Shown piece by piece: positions 31,218 to 40,560 of a stretch of DNA of 64,000 nucleotides. Under the pieces are notes generated by a model. The model was given only the letters and a program-made list of their open reading frames with translations, searched no databases and had not been told where the DNA came from. This stretch comes from an uncultured Williamsia sp. (lineage in GTDB: Bacteria > Actinomycetota > Actinomycetes > Mycobacteriales > Mycobacteriaceae). Where the stretch lies: positions 1 through 64,000 of the forward strand of contig NZ_CANLWM010000009.1 in the NCBI RefSeq assembly GCF_947494875.1, in the 5' to 3' direction. Position numbers and translations under genes: made by a program. How positions within the stretch are numbered: position 1 is the first letter of the stretch; each line of letters begins with the position of its first letter.

Positions 31218-31751
31218 ATGGACGGCGCCGCGCCCCCGAGCACCCACGCCCCGAAGCGGGAGGTGTTCGACGTGCCGGCGCGGACGAACACCGACAACAA
31301 GGGGTTCGTGCGTCCGGTGCTCGTGTACGAGGAGACCCCGTTCGGGCTCTACATGTCCCGCACCGCGGACCATCCCCGCTTCGACCACCTCGAGTCCTGG
31401 CTCCTGCCCGGTCTCGGGCTGCGGGCCAGCATCTTCCACTTCGTGGACGGCCATCGGACCGGCCAACGGCTCTACCTCGACGTCGGAGGCTTCACCGGCC
31501 CCGACGACCTCGGCCGGTGGCACTCGGTGGACTGGTACCTCGATCTCGTCGACGTACCCGGTCGGCCCCTGGAGCTGCTCGACGTCGACGAACTGCTGGA
31601 CGCGCATCGGCGGGGACATCTCGACCTGGCCGACGCGACCGCGGCGGTACAGATCGCGACGTCCACCCTCGCGGGCGTCGCGGCTACCGCCCACGACGTG
31701 GACCGGTGGTTCGCCGAGCAGGGGTGCCCGCTGCGCTGGCGGGACGACTGA
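31218..31751 (+). CDS. DUF402 domain protein (Rv1632c-like)
   Basis: A 177-residue protein of the DUF402 family, with [18 protein letters not shown] then [27 protein letters not shown] and [13 protein letters not shown]. Family members elsewhere are nucleoside phosphate phosphatases, but the substrate of this actinobacterial branch is not known. The gene has the same position relative to uvrB as Rv1632c in M. tuberculosis. Its stop codon lies in a 20-base palindrome shared with coaE. Confidence 0.85.
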   Translation: MDGAAPPSTHAPKREVFDVPARTNTDNKGFVRPVLVYEETPFGLYMSRTADHPRFDHLESWLLPGLGLRASIFHFVDGHRTGQRLYLDVGGFTGPDDLGRWHSVDWYLDLVDVPGRPLELLDVDELLDAHRRGHLDLADATAAVQIATSTLAGVAATAHDVDRWFAEQGCPLRWRDD

Positions 31752-31765
31752 CCCCGGGGTCAGTC
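31746..31765. terminator. 20-base perfect palindrome across two convergent stop codons
   Basis: GACTGACCCC joined directly to GGGGTCAGTC. The DUF402 stop (31749-31751) and the coaE stop (31760-31762, minus) both lie inside the arms. It can form the same hairpin in either transcript. No U-tract follows. Confidence 0.5.
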
Positions 31766-32665
31766 GGCGGCGACGACGCGGACGGTGACCGGACGCCCGG
31801 GGTCCGCGCAGCCGTGCACCTGCCCGTCGCCGTCGACGCGGGGGAAGCCGGCCTCGGTCAACGGGTTCACGAGTCCGGCGGCGGACTCGTCGTCGGCGAC
31901 CGTCACACGGATGACGATGCCCTCGCCCGACGTGTCTCGGTCGACGCTGCGCGCCCGGTCGCCCGTGACCGCGCGGAGCCGGTTCACGGTGCGGTCGGCG
32001 ATGCCGTCGGCCTCGGGACCCGACGGCACGGGACCGGACGGGGTGGCCGCGACGCCGGCCCGGACGTTCGCCTCGAACGGGACCAGCCGCTCGTCCCACA
32101 GCGTCCCCGCGGCGTCCGCGACGGCGTCCGGTGACCCGGAGTTGTCGAGCCAGACGTCGGCCACCGCGCGACGCCGGCCGTCGTCGGCCTGGGCGCGGAT
32201 GCGCGCCGCGGCGTCGTCGGCGGGCATGCCGCGCTGATCGGTCAGCCGCTGCAGCCGTGTCTGCTCGTCGGCCCACACGATCACCACCAGGTGGAAGTGC
32301 GGGGCCATCCCGCCCTCGACGAGCAACGGGATGTCCTGCACCAGGATCGCGTCGTGGGGGGCGGCCTGCATCAGCTCCCAGGTGCGCGCACCGACACGGG
32401 GGTGGGTGATGGCGTTCAGTCGCTGACGACTGTCCTCGTCGACGAACGCCTTGGCGGCCAGCGCGGCACGGTCGAGTGCGCCGTCGGGGCCGAGGATGTC
32501 CTGCCCGAACTCCGCGACGAGCTCGTCGAGGCCCTCGGTGCCCGGGGCCACGACCTCCCGCGCGATCACGTCCGCGTCGATGAGGTACGCACCGCGGTGC
32601 GAGAAGGCCCTCGCCACGGTCGATTTGCCCGCCCCGATGCCACCCGTCAGCCCGACTCTGATCAC
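31760..32665 (-). CDS. coaE: dephospho-CoA kinase with shortened GrpB-like tail
   Basis: Final step of CoA synthesis, phosphorylation of dephospho-CoA. Residues 1-200 are the kinase: P-loop [12 protein letters not shown], the HxR-type ITHPRVGA near residue 87, and [11 protein letters not shown]. Residues about 220-301 resemble the start of a GrpB/UPF0157 domain ([10 protein letters not shown] to [14 protein letters not shown]). Mycobacterial CoaE has about 100 residues more, with a full GrpB domain. Here the chain stops where the GrpB core would continue, and the convergent gene lies immediately beyond. It starts 38 bases after the Mce gene. Confidence 0.93.
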   Translation of the reverse strand: MIRVGLTGGIGAGKSTVARAFSHRGAYLIDADVIAREVVAPGTEGLDELVAEFGQDILGPDGALDRAALAAKAFVDEDSRQRLNAITHPRVGARTWELMQAAPHDAILVQDIPLLVEGGMAPHFHLVVIVWADEQTRLQRLTDQRGMPADDAAARIRAQADDGRRRAVADVWLDNSGSPDAVADAAGTLWDERLVPFEANVRAGVAATPSGPVPSGPEADGIADRTVNRLRAVTGDRARSVDRDTSGEGIVIRVTVADDESAAGLVNPLTEAGFPRVDGDGQVHGCADPGRPVTVRVVAAD

Positions 32666-32703
32666 ACGGTCAGTGTGTCAGACGTCGCCCGGCGGCCACC
32701 GCC

Positions 32704-33951
32704 TCAGCGCGGTGCCACCCCGAGCAGGTACGACAGCTGGGTGACGAGAGGGTTCAGGTCCAGCTTGTCGGGGTCCTTCTTCGGCGTGCCGTCCCAGGGC
32801 TGTCGCACGCCGGGATCGGCGTATACCGCGTTCTGCGCCCCGCGCACGTCGGTGGGATTCCCCTGCGCGACAGCGCACCGCGCGTCGGTGTTGAACGGGA
32901 AGTCGTCGTAGTCGATGTCGAAGTCCGGGTTCTTCCGCTTCTCCTCGGCGATGATCTGCTGCGTCTTCTCGTAGCCGAGGGTGCACGACGGCGGATTGTT
33001 GGTCTCCAGCGTCGCACCGAAGTGGATGGTGCCGTCGCCGGGCGCCGTGGAGTACGCACCGCCGGACAGTCCCGGCAGCATCGCCAGCAGTGGTGACACG
33101 CCGTAGAAGGTGCCGTGGACGTTCCGGACGTCCGTGCCGAGGTCGCGCAGCGCCGTCGTGATGTCGCCGCCGGATCGTTCGAGCAGCGCCGACAGCTGGG
33201 TGGCCGACGTCTGGCCCGTGGTGAGGAGTCGACGCAGGTCGGGATCGCTCGACGCGAGCTGGGCGGTGACGAGACCCAGATCGCGCGACCAGTCGAGGAT
33301 GGCGTCGGACTGCGCCGCCTGGGTCGTCAAGACGGTGTCGGAGTTGCGGATCAGCGAGATCGTCTGCGGGAGGTTGTCGTTGCCCGACTTCGACAGGTTC
33401 GCCAACGAGTCGACCAGCGTGCGCAGGTTCTCGCCGTTGCCGTCGAATGCCTTGCCGAGCTCGGTGATCACGGTCCGCAGGTCGTCCAGCGGCACCGACT
33501 GCGTGAAGTCCACCGCGGACGAGAGCACGTCCTGCACCGGCACCGGGATGGAGGTGGCCGTGATGACCGATCCGTCGGACAGGGACGGACCGTCGACGGC
33601 CGCCGGCCGCAGGTCGACGTACTGCTCACCGATCGCCGACCGGTTCGCGACGACGGCCTGCGCCGAGGCGGGGATGCGCGGCCCGCCGGTGTCGAGCGCC
33701 AGGTCGACGCGGACGCCGTCCGGGCGCAGCGTCAGTGCGCCCACACGGCCCACCGGCACACCTTGGTAGGTGACCTCGGCGTTGGTGAAGATGCCGCCGG
33801 AATCGGCGAAATCGGCGTGCACGGTGTAGATCCCGGCGCCGACGAGGTGGTCGAGCTTGACGTAGCGGATGCCGACGAGAGACCCGAAAGCGATGGCGAC
33901 GACGAGGATTCCCACCAACTGCCAGATCTGCAGTCGCGAGACCATGTTCAC
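32704..33951 (-). CDS. orphan Mce-family protein (MlaD domain)
   Basis: A 415-residue Mce protein, a periplasmic lipid-shuttle subunit. Residues 10-30 form an uncleaved transmembrane helix (LVGILVVAIAFGSLVGIRYV), followed by the MCE/MlaD domain (about 40-115, with ADSGGIFTNAEVTYQGVPVGRV), then a long helical part (130-280) typical of mycobacterial Mce and a Mce-type C-terminal region. No lipobox is present, so it is closest to MceF or other non-lipoprotein subunits. There are no YrbE permease or other mce genes near it. The start is GTG (33951) or ATG two codons later; both lack a clear Shine-Dalgarno. Confidence 0.88.
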   Translation of the reverse strand: MNMVSRLQIWQLVGILVVAIAFGSLVGIRYVKLDHLVGAGIYTVHADFADSGGIFTNAEVTYQGVPVGRVGALTLRPDGVRVDLALDTGGPRIPASAQAVVANRSAIGEQYVDLRPAAVDGPSLSDGSVITATSIPVPVQDVLSSAVDFTQSVPLDDLRTVITELGKAFDGNGENLRTLVDSLANLSKSGNDNLPQTISLIRNSDTVLTTQAAQSDAILDWSRDLGLVTAQLASSDPDLRRLLTTGQTSATQLSALLERSGGDITTALRDLGTDVRNVHGTFYGVSPLLAMLPGLSGGAYSTAPGDGTIHFGATLETNNPPSCTLGYEKTQQIIAEEKRKNPDFDIDYDDFPFNTDARCAVAQGNPTDVRGAQNAVYADPGVRQPWDGTPKKDPDKLDLNPLVTQLSYLLGVAPR

Positions 33952-34066
33952 GGGGGAACACTCTCAGGTGACAACGTTCATTGGCAAGGTCTGCGCGACC
34001 GAACCGGCTCCACTGGTGCCACGACTCCCTCACACCGCGGGGCGGTCGTGACCCTCGTCACGACAA

Positions 34067-34098
34067 CGGCGCCCCGACCCGTGTGGGTCGGGGCGCCG
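34067..34098. terminator. strong hairpin after rpsA
   Basis: A 14-bp GC stem, CGGCGCCCCGACCC pairing with GGGTCGGGGCGCCG, with loop GTGT, 22 bases after the rpsA stop. A second smaller inverted repeat (GTCGTGAC and GTCACGAC, 34045-34064) follows. It lacks a U-tract but is the natural end of the rpsA transcript. Confidence 0.6.
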
Positions 34099-34119
34099 TC
34101 GTGGACGTGCGTGCGCGTG

Positions 34120-35598
34120 TCAGGCGTTGCCGGACAGCTTTTCCCGCAGTGCGGCGAGCTGCTCGTCGCTGGCGAGCGACCCACCGCGCGGTGCGCTGGT
34201 GGAGGAGCTGCTCGTCGAGGCGCCGCCGGTGGCGGCCGTCGACTCCGAGGAGTAGTCGGTGGGGGCGTTGGCCGCCTCCTCCGCCGCCTTGGCGAACTTC
34301 TCGATCTGCGCGGTGTGCAGCTTGTGGCGACGCTCCGCCTCGGCGTACCGGGCCTCCCACGCCTCACGCTGCTTCTCGAAGCCCTCGAGCCACTCGTTCG
34401 TCTCGGAGTCGAAACCCTCCGGGAAGATGTAGTTGCCCGCGTCGTCGTAGCTGTCGGCCATGCCGTACTTCGAGGGGTCGAACTCCTCGGTGTAGTCCTC
34501 GTTGGCCTGCTTGAGGCTCAGCGAGATACGGCGACGCTCGAGGTCGATGTCGATGACCTTCACCATGGCGTCGTCGTTGACCGCGACGACCTGATCCGGC
34601 ACCTCGACGTGGCGCTCGGCCAGCTCCGAGATGTGCACCAGGCCCTCGATGCCCTCCTCGACGCGGACGAACGCACCGAACGGCACCAGCTTGGTGACCT
34701 TGCCCGGGACGATCTGACCGATCGCGTGGGTGCGGGCGAACTGACGCCACGGGTCCTCCTGGGTCGCCTTGAGCGACAGGGAGACACGCTCGCGGTCCAG
34801 GTCGACGTCGAGCACCTCGACGGTGACCTCGTCGCCGACGGCCACGACCTCCGAGGGGTGGTCGATGTGCTTCCAGGACAGCTCGGACACGTGCACCAGG
34901 CCGTCGACCCCACCGAGGTCGACGAAGGCGCCGAAGTTGACGATCGAGGACACGACGCCCTTGCGGACCTGGCCCTTGGCGAGCTGGTGCAGGAACTCGC
35001 TGCGGACCTCGGACTGGGTCTGCTCGAGCCACGCGCGGCGCGACAGGACCACGTTGTTGCGGTTCTTGTCGAGCTCGATGATCTTGGCCTCGATCTCCTT
35101 GCCGATGTACGGCTGCAGATCGCGGACGCGGCGCATCTCGACGAGCGACGCGGGCAGGAAGCCGCGGAGTCCGATGTCGAGGATGAGGCCGCCCTTGACG
35201 ACCTCGATGACGGTGCCCTTGACGGCCTCGTCCTTCTCCTTGAGCTCCTCGATCGTGCCCCAGGCGCGCTCGTACTGAGCGCGCTTCTTGGACAGGATCA
35301 ACCGGCCCTCTTTGTCCTCCTTGGTGAGGACGAGTGCTTCCACCGCGTCGCCGACCTCGACGACCTCGTTGGGGTCGACGTCGTGCTTGATGGACAGTTC
35401 ACGGGAGGGGATGACGCCCTCCGTCTTGTACCCGATGTCGAGCAGGACCTCGTCGCGGTCGACCTTGACGATGGTTCCCTCGACGATGTCGCCGTCGTTG
35501 AAGTACTTGATCGTGGAGTCGATGGCGGCGAGGAAGTCCTCGGCAGTGCCGATGTCGTTGACGGCAACTTGCGGCGAGGCGATGGTGGAGGACGGCAT
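34120..35598 (-). CDS. rpsA: 30S ribosomal protein S1
   Basis: Largest small-subunit protein; in actinobacteria it helps recruit mRNA. The 492-residue protein has four S1/OB repeats, starting at about residues 32 (GDIVEGTIVKVDRDEVLLDIGYK), 118, 205 (KGVVSSIVNFGAFVDLGGVDG) and 292, then a disordered Ser/Thr-rich C-terminal part ending DEQLAALREKLSGNA. The ATG at 35598 gives MPSSTIASPQVAVND as in mycobacteria. A longer TTG reading is possible but adds seven unconserved residues. It is preceded by a leader of about 160 bases. Confidence 0.96.
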   Translation of the reverse strand: MPSSTIASPQVAVNDIGTAEDFLAAIDSTIKYFNDGDIVEGTIVKVDRDEVLLDIGYKTEGVIPSRELSIKHDVDPNEVVEVGDAVEALVLTKEDKEGRLILSKKRAQYERAWGTIEELKEKDEAVKGTVIEVVKGGLILDIGLRGFLPASLVEMRRVRDLQPYIGKEIEAKIIELDKNRNNVVLSRRAWLEQTQSEVRSEFLHQLAKGQVRKGVVSSIVNFGAFVDLGGVDGLVHVSELSWKHIDHPSEVVAVGDEVTVEVLDVDLDRERVSLSLKATQEDPWRQFARTHAIGQIVPGKVTKLVPFGAFVRVEEGIEGLVHISELAERHVEVPDQVVAVNDDAMVKVIDIDLERRRISLSLKQANEDYTEEFDPSKYGMADSYDDAGNYIFPEGFDSETNEWLEGFEKQREAWEARYAEAERRHKLHTAQIEKFAKAAEEAANAPTDYSSESTAATGGASTSSSSTSAPRGGSLASDEQLAALREKLSGNA

Positions 35599-35765
35599 GT
35601 GGTGGGTTGCTCCGGACAAATGGTCGTAGGTGTGTGGATCTCAGGTGGTCTGTGCAACCGGCCGGGCGGATCGGATGTTCCGCAGCCGGCTCGCCCGCGC
35701 CGGTCACACAGACCGGTCGGACGAGGGCATGACTACCCACGCGAGCATGGGCACGCGCGGGTCCG

Positions 35766-35795
35766 AGATTACGCCAGGGCCAGGACGCTGGGCAA
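35766..35795 (-). promoter_or_regulatory. rpsA promoter
   Basis: On the minus strand TTGCCC (35790-35795) and TAATCT (35766-35771) are 18 bases apart, a good housekeeping promoter. Transcription would start near 35759, giving a leader of about 160 bases for rpsA. That leader is GC-rich with several short inverted repeats. Confidence 0.5.
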
Positions 35796-35813
35796 ACAGG
35801 GCTGGAGGGGCCG

Positions 35814-36629
35814 GTGAGCAGACCCGCACGCGGCGCGACCGCCGACTCGGCGGTCAGCGAGGACGCGAGTCGGCGCTGGTGGGACTCCGACGCGGGGTCG
35901 TACGACGCAGAGCACGGGGGCTTCCTGGGTGTGGACTCCCCCGGCGGCGAGTTCGTGTGGTGCCCCGAGGGCCTGCACGAGGGCGATGCGGGCCTCCTGG
36001 GCGACGTCGCCGGACGTGACGTCCTCGAGGTGGGGTGCGGGTCGGCGCCGTGCGCTCGCTGGCTGGCGACCCAGGGCGCGCGGGTGGTCGGTCTCGACGT
36101 GTCGGAGGCGATGCTCGCCCGGGGTCGTCGCGCGATCGTCGCCGGGACCTCGGACCGTGTCCCGGCGCTCGTCCAGGCCGGCGCGGAACACCTGCCGTTC
36201 GCCGACGCCACCTTCGACGTCGTCTGCTCCGCGTTCGGGGCGGTCCCGTTCGTCGCCGACTCGGCGCGGGTGATGGCCGAGGCGGCGCGTGTCCTGCGGC
36301 CGGGCGGCCGATGGGTGTTCGCGGTCAACCACCCGGTGCGGTGGATCTTCCCCGACGACCCCGGCCCGCGCGGGCTGACGGTGGCGATCCCCTACTTCGA
36401 CCGCACGCCGTACGTCGAGGTCGACGAGGACGGACGGGTCGCCTACGTCGAACACCACCGGACCATCGGGGATCGGGTGCGGGAGATCCGGGCCGCGGGT
36501 CTGGTCCTCGACGACATCGTCGAACCGGAGTGGCCGGAGTGGCTGGAGCAGGAGTGGGGGCAATGGAGCCCGCTGCGCGGTCAGTACTTCCCCGGCACCG
36601 CGATCTTCGTCACCCACCTGCCGGGCTGA
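35814..36629 (+). CDS. class I SAM-dependent methyltransferase
   Basis: A 271-residue methyltransferase of the Methyltransf_11/25 type. The SAM site is DVLEVGCGSAPCARWLA (motif I, near residue 70), with the acidic loop GLDVSEAML and AEHLPFADATFDVV as motif II and RVLRPGGRWVF as motif III. The substrate is unknown. The GTG start follows GGAGGGG. Tryptophan-rich segments near the end (EWPEWLEQEWGQW) are typical of this actinobacterial subgroup. It converges on the XRE regulator gene. Confidence 0.85.
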   Translation: MSRPARGATADSAVSEDASRRWWDSDAGSYDAEHGGFLGVDSPGGEFVWCPEGLHEGDAGLLGDVAGRDVLEVGCGSAPCARWLATQGARVVGLDVSEAMLARGRRAIVAGTSDRVPALVQAGAEHLPFADATFDVVCSAFGAVPFVADSARVMAEAARVLRPGGRWVFAVNHPVRWIFPDDPGPRGLTVAIPYFDRTPYVEVDEDGRVAYVEHHRTIGDRVREIRAAGLVLDDIVEPEWPEWLEQEWGQWSPLRGQYFPGTAIFVTHLPG

Positions 36630-36642
36630 CCGGACCGACCCG

Positions 36643-37404
36643 TCACCGACGCGCGAACCACCCGCGGGTCCCGTCGTCGGCGGGGAAGAACAACTCGACG
36701 GCCAGTTCGTCGACGGTGATGTCGCCGGCCGTCTCGACCGTCGCGCTCATCGAGAACAGCGCGAGCACCCTCTCCTCGACACGCAGTCGCAGCGTGACCA
36801 CCGGTTCGGTGGGCGGGGGCGACACGTCCGACGGGTCGTCGAACTCGGCGAGCAGGGCGGCCAGTGCCGGGTCACCGGTCTCGCGGAGGCGACGACGCAC
36901 CCGCGCCAGCAGATGCGACCGCCACGTCGGCAGGTCGACGATCCGCGGGGCCAGGCCGTCGGGGTGCAGCGTCAGACGGACCACGTCGACGGGTGGCGCG
37001 AGGAGGTGCTCGGCACAACCGACGAGGAGCGGGCCGAGGGCATCGTTCGCGACGACCACCTGCCATCGCCGGTCGAGCACGAGCGCCGGGTACGGACGGT
37101 GCGCGTCGAGCACGGTGCGCAGCGCGTCTGCGATGGCAGACACCTCGGGGTCGTCGAGGGCGTGCTCGGAGTGGACCGGGGCATGACCCGCCGCGAGCAG
37201 AAGGCGGTTCCGCTCGCGCAGCGGGACGTCGAGGTGGTCGGCGAGGCGGAGGACCATCGCCGCCGACGGGCGTGACCGCCCGGTCTCGACCCAGCTGAGG
37301 TGCCGCGTCGACACACCGGTCTCCGACGACACGGCCAGCTGACTCAGCCCACGCCGCTCGCGCCAGAACCGCAACTGTTCCCCCACCGGCGCGGTGGCGG
37401 TCAT
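36643..37404 (-). CDS. XRE-family transcriptional regulator (MmyB-like ligand domain)
   Basis: A 253-residue regulator. Residues 8-70 are a helix-turn-helix of the lambda-repressor type (LRFWRERRGLSQLAVSSETGVSTRHLSWVETGRSRPS). The rest resembles the MmyB-like ligand-binding domain (RPYPALVLDRRWQVVVANDALGPLL), a PAS-like fold found in many actinobacterial regulators. The ATG overlaps the stop of the small membrane-protein gene (ATGA). A perfect inverted repeat upstream of the pair may be its operator. Confidence 0.85.
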   Translation of the reverse strand: MTATAPVGEQLRFWRERRGLSQLAVSSETGVSTRHLSWVETGRSRPSAAMVLRLADHLDVPLRERNRLLLAAGHAPVHSEHALDDPEVSAIADALRTVLDAHRPYPALVLDRRWQVVVANDALGPLLVGCAEHLLAPPVDVVRLTLHPDGLAPRIVDLPTWRSHLLARVRRRLRETGDPALAALLAEFDDPSDVSPPPTEPVVTLRLRVEERVLALFSMSATVETAGDITVDELAVELFFPADDGTRGWFARR

Positions 37405-37736
37405 CGGTGTCCGCCCTCGGACCGGGTGGTGGCGGGCGGCGGTATCTGGATGATGGACGCCCAGAAGTCGTGCGGCAGTTCGTCTCCCGCCCGCAGCACG
37501 TGGCCCAGGCCCACGGCCATCCCGACACCGAGCAGCCCGAGCCACAGTCCTGCGAGGGCGATGGCCGTGACCGCGAGAGCGAACGCCCATGGAGCGTCGG
37601 TCAATGCGAGCAGCAGGGGCGCGAACCCGAAGCCGCACCCGACGAACCACGCCGACAGCGTGCGGTCGGCGACCATCACCGGACGCAGCCACCGGGGCAG
37701 ACTGGCCGGGAGCGGGGTGGCGGGTGTGTGCGTCAT
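37401..37736 (-). CDS. small membrane protein of unknown function
   Basis: A 111-residue protein with two or three hydrophobic helices (about 27-48 and 50-78: TLSAWFVGCGFGFAPLLLAL, then FALAVTAIALAGLWLGLLGV). There is no recognised family. The ATG at 37736 is chosen because AGGAGG lies five bases upstream; an earlier in-frame start would put that site inside the gene. It is translationally coupled to the XRE regulator, so the two likely share a function. Confidence 0.7.
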   Translation of the reverse strand: MTHTPATPLPASLPRWLRPVMVADRTLSAWFVGCGFGFAPLLLALTDAPWAFALAVTAIALAGLWLGLLGVGMAVGLGHVLRAGDELPHDFWASIIQIPPPATTRSEGGHR

Positions 37737-37777
37737 GGTGACCTCCTGTGCGGACGACCTCATCGTCGTCGCCGGGA

Positions 37778-37796
37778 GGTCATCGCGTCGATGACC
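37778..37796. promoter_or_regulatory. perfect inverted repeat, candidate XRE operator
   Basis: GGTCATCG-CGT-CGATGACC, 42 bases upstream of the membrane-protein/XRE pair and 15 bases after the glnQ stop. A further GGTCAT half site occurs just beyond, near the glnQ end. It could be an autoregulatory operator for the XRE protein or, less likely, a terminator of the upstream transporter operon. Confidence 0.4.
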
Positions 37797-37810
37797 CCGG
37801 AGGTCATGGT

Positions 37811-38575
37811 CTAGAGGATGCGCGAGAGGAACGCCTTCGTGCGGTCCTCACGGGGCGCGCTGAGCACCTCGCTGGGGATGCCCTCCTCGACGATCCGCCC
37901 ACCGTCCATGAACACGAGGTGGTCGGCCACCTCTCGGGCGAACCCCATCTCGTGGGTGACGACGACCATCGTCATGCCCTCCGACGCGAGGTTGCGCATC
38001 ACCTGCAGGACGTCGCCGACGAGTTCGGGGTCGAGCGCGGACGTCGGCTCGTCGAACAGCATGAGCTTGGGGTCCATCGCCAGCGCCCGCGCGATCGCGA
38101 CACGCTGCTGCTGACCGCCGGAGAGCTGCGCCGGGTACGAGTCCGCCTTGTCGGCGAGGCCGACCTGGCCCAGCAGGTCCTTCGCGCGGGCGACGGCGGT
38201 CGAGCGATCGACACCCTTGACGCGGATCGGCGCCTCCACGATGTTCTCCAGCGCCGTCCGGTGGCCGAACAGGTTGAAGTGCTGGAACACCATCCCGATG
38301 TCGCGGCGCTGCTTGGCGGCCTGCTTCTCGCTGAGCTCGTACAGCTTCCCGTTCGACTCGCGGTACCCGATCAGCTCGCCGTCGACGTAGAGGCGACCGG
38401 CGTTGACCGACTCCAGGTGGTTGATGCACCGCAGGAAGGTCGATTTCCCCGAACCGGACGGCCCGATGACGCAGAGCACCTCGCCCCGCTTCACCTCGAG
38501 CGACACCCCGTTGAGCACCCGCATGGACCCGAAGTCCTTGCACACCTGCTCGGCGCGCACCATCGGTGTGGTCAC
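37811..38575 (-). CDS. glnQ: polar amino-acid ABC transporter ATPase (GlnQ-like)
   Basis: A 254-residue ATP-binding subunit of the polar amino-acid uptake family. Walker A is GPSGSGKST near residue 38, the Q-loop is in [12 protein letters not shown], the signature is [15 protein letters not shown], Walker B is [14 protein letters not shown] and the H-loop is VVVTHEM. FNLF after the Q-loop and the [12 protein letters not shown] start are typical of GlnQ/HisP. The GTG start overlaps the permease stop (GTGA). Confidence 0.94.
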   Translation of the reverse strand: MTTPMVRAEQVCKDFGSMRVLNGVSLEVKRGEVLCVIGPSGSGKSTFLRCINHLESVNAGRLYVDGELIGYRESNGKLYELSEKQAAKQRRDIGMVFQHFNLFGHRTALENIVEAPIRVKGVDRSTAVARAKDLLGQVGLADKADSYPAQLSGGQQQRVAIARALAMDPKLMLFDEPTSALDPELVGDVLQVMRNLASEGMTMVVVTHEMGFAREVADHLVFMDGGRIVEEGIPSEVLSAPREDRTKAFLSRIL

Positions 38576-39531
38576 GATCCCCCCGCCCCGGCGCTGCCGT
38601 CACGTTGACCTGTCATGGCCTCCATCGCCGCGAGCTGCCGCCCGGTCAGCGCCTTCGTCGCGCCGCGCGCGTAGTACCGCTCGAGGTAGAACTGCCCGAC
38701 CATCAGGACGCTGGTGATCGCGAGGTACCACGTGGACGCGACCAGCAGCAGCGGGATCGGCTGGAAGATCACGCCGGCGATGTCGGCCTGACGGCCGTAC
38801 ACCTCGAGACTGAACGGCACGGCGGTCACCAGGGTGGTGGTCTTCAGCATGCTGATGACCTCGTTGCCGGTCGGCGGGATGATCACGCGCATGGCCTGCG
38901 GGAGCACCGTGCGCCACATCGTCTGCGCCCAGGACATCCCGAGTGCCTTCGAGGCCTCGGTCTGGCCCTCCCCGACCGAGAGGATCCCGGCGCGCACGAT
39001 CTCGGCCATGTAGGCGGACTCGTTCAGGGCGAGGCCGATCACCGCGAACGTGAACGCGGCGTTGAGGTCCTGTATGTCGAACTCGGCGAAGGTCGTCGAG
39101 AACGGGATGCCGAGCTTGATGGTCTTGTAGATCGACGGGAAGAGACCCCAGAACACCAACTGCACGTAGACCGGTGTCCCGCGGAAGATCCACAGGTAGA
39201 CCCAACTCACGGTGCGCAACACCGGGTTCGGCGTCAGGCGCATGACCGCCAGCAGCGCGCCGAGCACGACGCCGATCACCATGGACAGCACCGTCAGCGC
39301 GAGGGTGTACCCGACGCCGGAGAGGATCCGCGTGTCGAAGAGGTACTTGCCGTAGGTCGACCAGCCGTAGGCCGGGTTCGTCGCGGCGCCGTAGACGAAC
39401 AGCACCACGAGAACCGCGACGATCACGGCGGCGATCCATTGTCCGGGGCGACGGACGGGGATGGCCCTGATGGGGACGGGATCCGACGGTGCGGGCCCGG
39501 CGGGGCCCGCACCGGGCGGGGTCACGGACAT
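38572..39531 (-). CDS. polar amino-acid ABC transporter permease
   Basis: A 319-residue inner-membrane permease of the HisMQ/GlnP type. An N-terminal proline-rich cytoplasmic stretch precedes a first helix at about 31-49, then a core of about five helices. The ATPase-coupling EAA loop is [34 protein letters not shown] single permease gene implies a homodimer. It begins 5 bases after the binding-protein gene and overlaps glnQ. Confidence 0.93.
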   Translation of the reverse strand: MSVTPPGAGPAGPAPSDPVPIRAIPVRRPGQWIAAVIVAVLVVLFVYGAATNPAYGWSTYGKYLFDTRILSGVGYTLALTVLSMVIGVVLGALLAVMRLTPNPVLRTVSWVYLWIFRGTPVYVQLVFWGLFPSIYKTIKLGIPFSTTFAEFDIQDLNAAFTFAVIGLALNESAYMAEIVRAGILSVGEGQTEASKALGMSWAQTMWRTVLPQAMRVIIPPTGNEVISMLKTTTLVTAVPFSLEVYGRQADIAGVIFQPIPLLLVASTWYLAITSVLMVGQFYLERYYARGATKALTGRQLAAMEAMTGQRDGSAGAGGS

Positions 39532-39535
39532 CCGA

Positions 39536-40438
39536 TCAGCTGGTGGCGCCGTTGATCACGGACTTCGTGATGGCGCCTTCCTGGACACCCCACGAGCCGG
39601 CGATCGCCCGGTAGGTCCCGTTGTCGATCAGCGCCTGTACGGCCTTCTGCAGGACCGGTCCCAGCGCGGAGCCCTTCGGAACGGGGTACCCGTAGGGCGC
39701 CGAGTCGAAGATCGACCCCGCCTTCTCGATCTTGCCGTTCGACTGCTTGATCGCGTATGCGGTGACCGGGGAGTCCGCCGACATCGCGTCGACGCGACCG
39801 AGGACGAGCGCATTCGTCGCGTCGGCCTGGCTGTCGTACTTCTGCTTGACGATCGCGGGCTTGCCGGCCTTGGTGCACGCCTCGCTCTTGGCCGGGATCT
39901 CGTCGGTGTCCTGGACCGTGTCGGACTGGACCGCGACGCGCAGGCCGCAGGCGTTGTTCGGGTCCACGGTCTTGCCCGTCGGCTGCGCCCACTGGGTGCC
40001 GGCACTGAAGTAGTCGACGAAGTCGACCTGCTGCTGGCGCTCCTTGGAGTCGGTGAACGACGACATGCCCATGTCGTACGTGCCCTGCTGGACTGCGGGG
40101 ATGATCTTCGCGAAGTCCGATTCCTTGTACTCCGCGCGCACACCGAGGGTCGAGGCGATCGCGTTCACCAGGTCGACGTCGAAGCCGACGATCTTGCCCG
40201 AGGAGTCCTTGAACTCGTTGGGCGCGTACGGGACGTTGACGCCCACGACGATGACGCCGGCGTTCTTGATCTTCGCGGGGAGCTGCGCGGCGAGCGCGTC
40301 GTTCTTCGCGACGGAGGTCGGCGCGCCCGAGGACGGGGCCGCCCCGGAACCACCGCCCTCGCTGTTCGAGCAGCCGGCGGCCGCGAGCAGTACCACTGCC
40401 GCGGCGGCGACCGTGGTCGCGAGTCGTGTCGATCGCAC
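39536..40438 (-). CDS. amino-acid ABC transporter substrate-binding lipoprotein
   Basis: A 300-residue solute-binding protein of family 3. An N-terminal signal with lipobox LAAAGC (cysteine near residue 22) makes it a membrane-anchored lipoprotein. The fold markers GKIVGFDVDLVNAIASTLG, DMGMSSFTDSKERQQQVDFVDYF and QSDTVQ are typical of polar amino-acid binders. I start it at the GTG at 40438 because AAGGGGA stands eight bases upstream; an upstream GTG would add ten residues. It is the first gene of the operon. Confidence 0.93.
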   Translation of the reverse strand: MRSTRLATTVAAAAVVLLAAAGCSNSEGGGSGAAPSSGAPTSVAKNDALAAQLPAKIKNAGVIVVGVNVPYAPNEFKDSSGKIVGFDVDLVNAIASTLGVRAEYKESDFAKIIPAVQQGTYDMGMSSFTDSKERQQQVDFVDYFSAGTQWAQPTGKTVDPNNACGLRVAVQSDTVQDTDEIPAKSEACTKAGKPAIVKQKYDSQADATNALVLGRVDAMSADSPVTAYAIKQSNGKIEKAGSIFDSAPYGYPVPKGSALGPVLQKAVQALIDNGTYRAIAGSWGVQEGAITKSVINGATS

Positions 40439-40560
40439 TGATTGATCCCCTTCGGGTCCGGGCGACACGGCGTGTCGTCGCCTCGGTGACAGTAGACGAC
40501 ATGAACGCTGGGCGGCGCTCGGAGTTACCGGGTTTTAACTGAGCCGATCACACTGTCTCC

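Noticed and set aside
31140-32276. Upstream extension of the uvrB reading frame
   Set aside because: The extra residues are antisense to the DUF402 and coaE genes, and the conserved UvrB N-terminus begins at the ATG at 31139.
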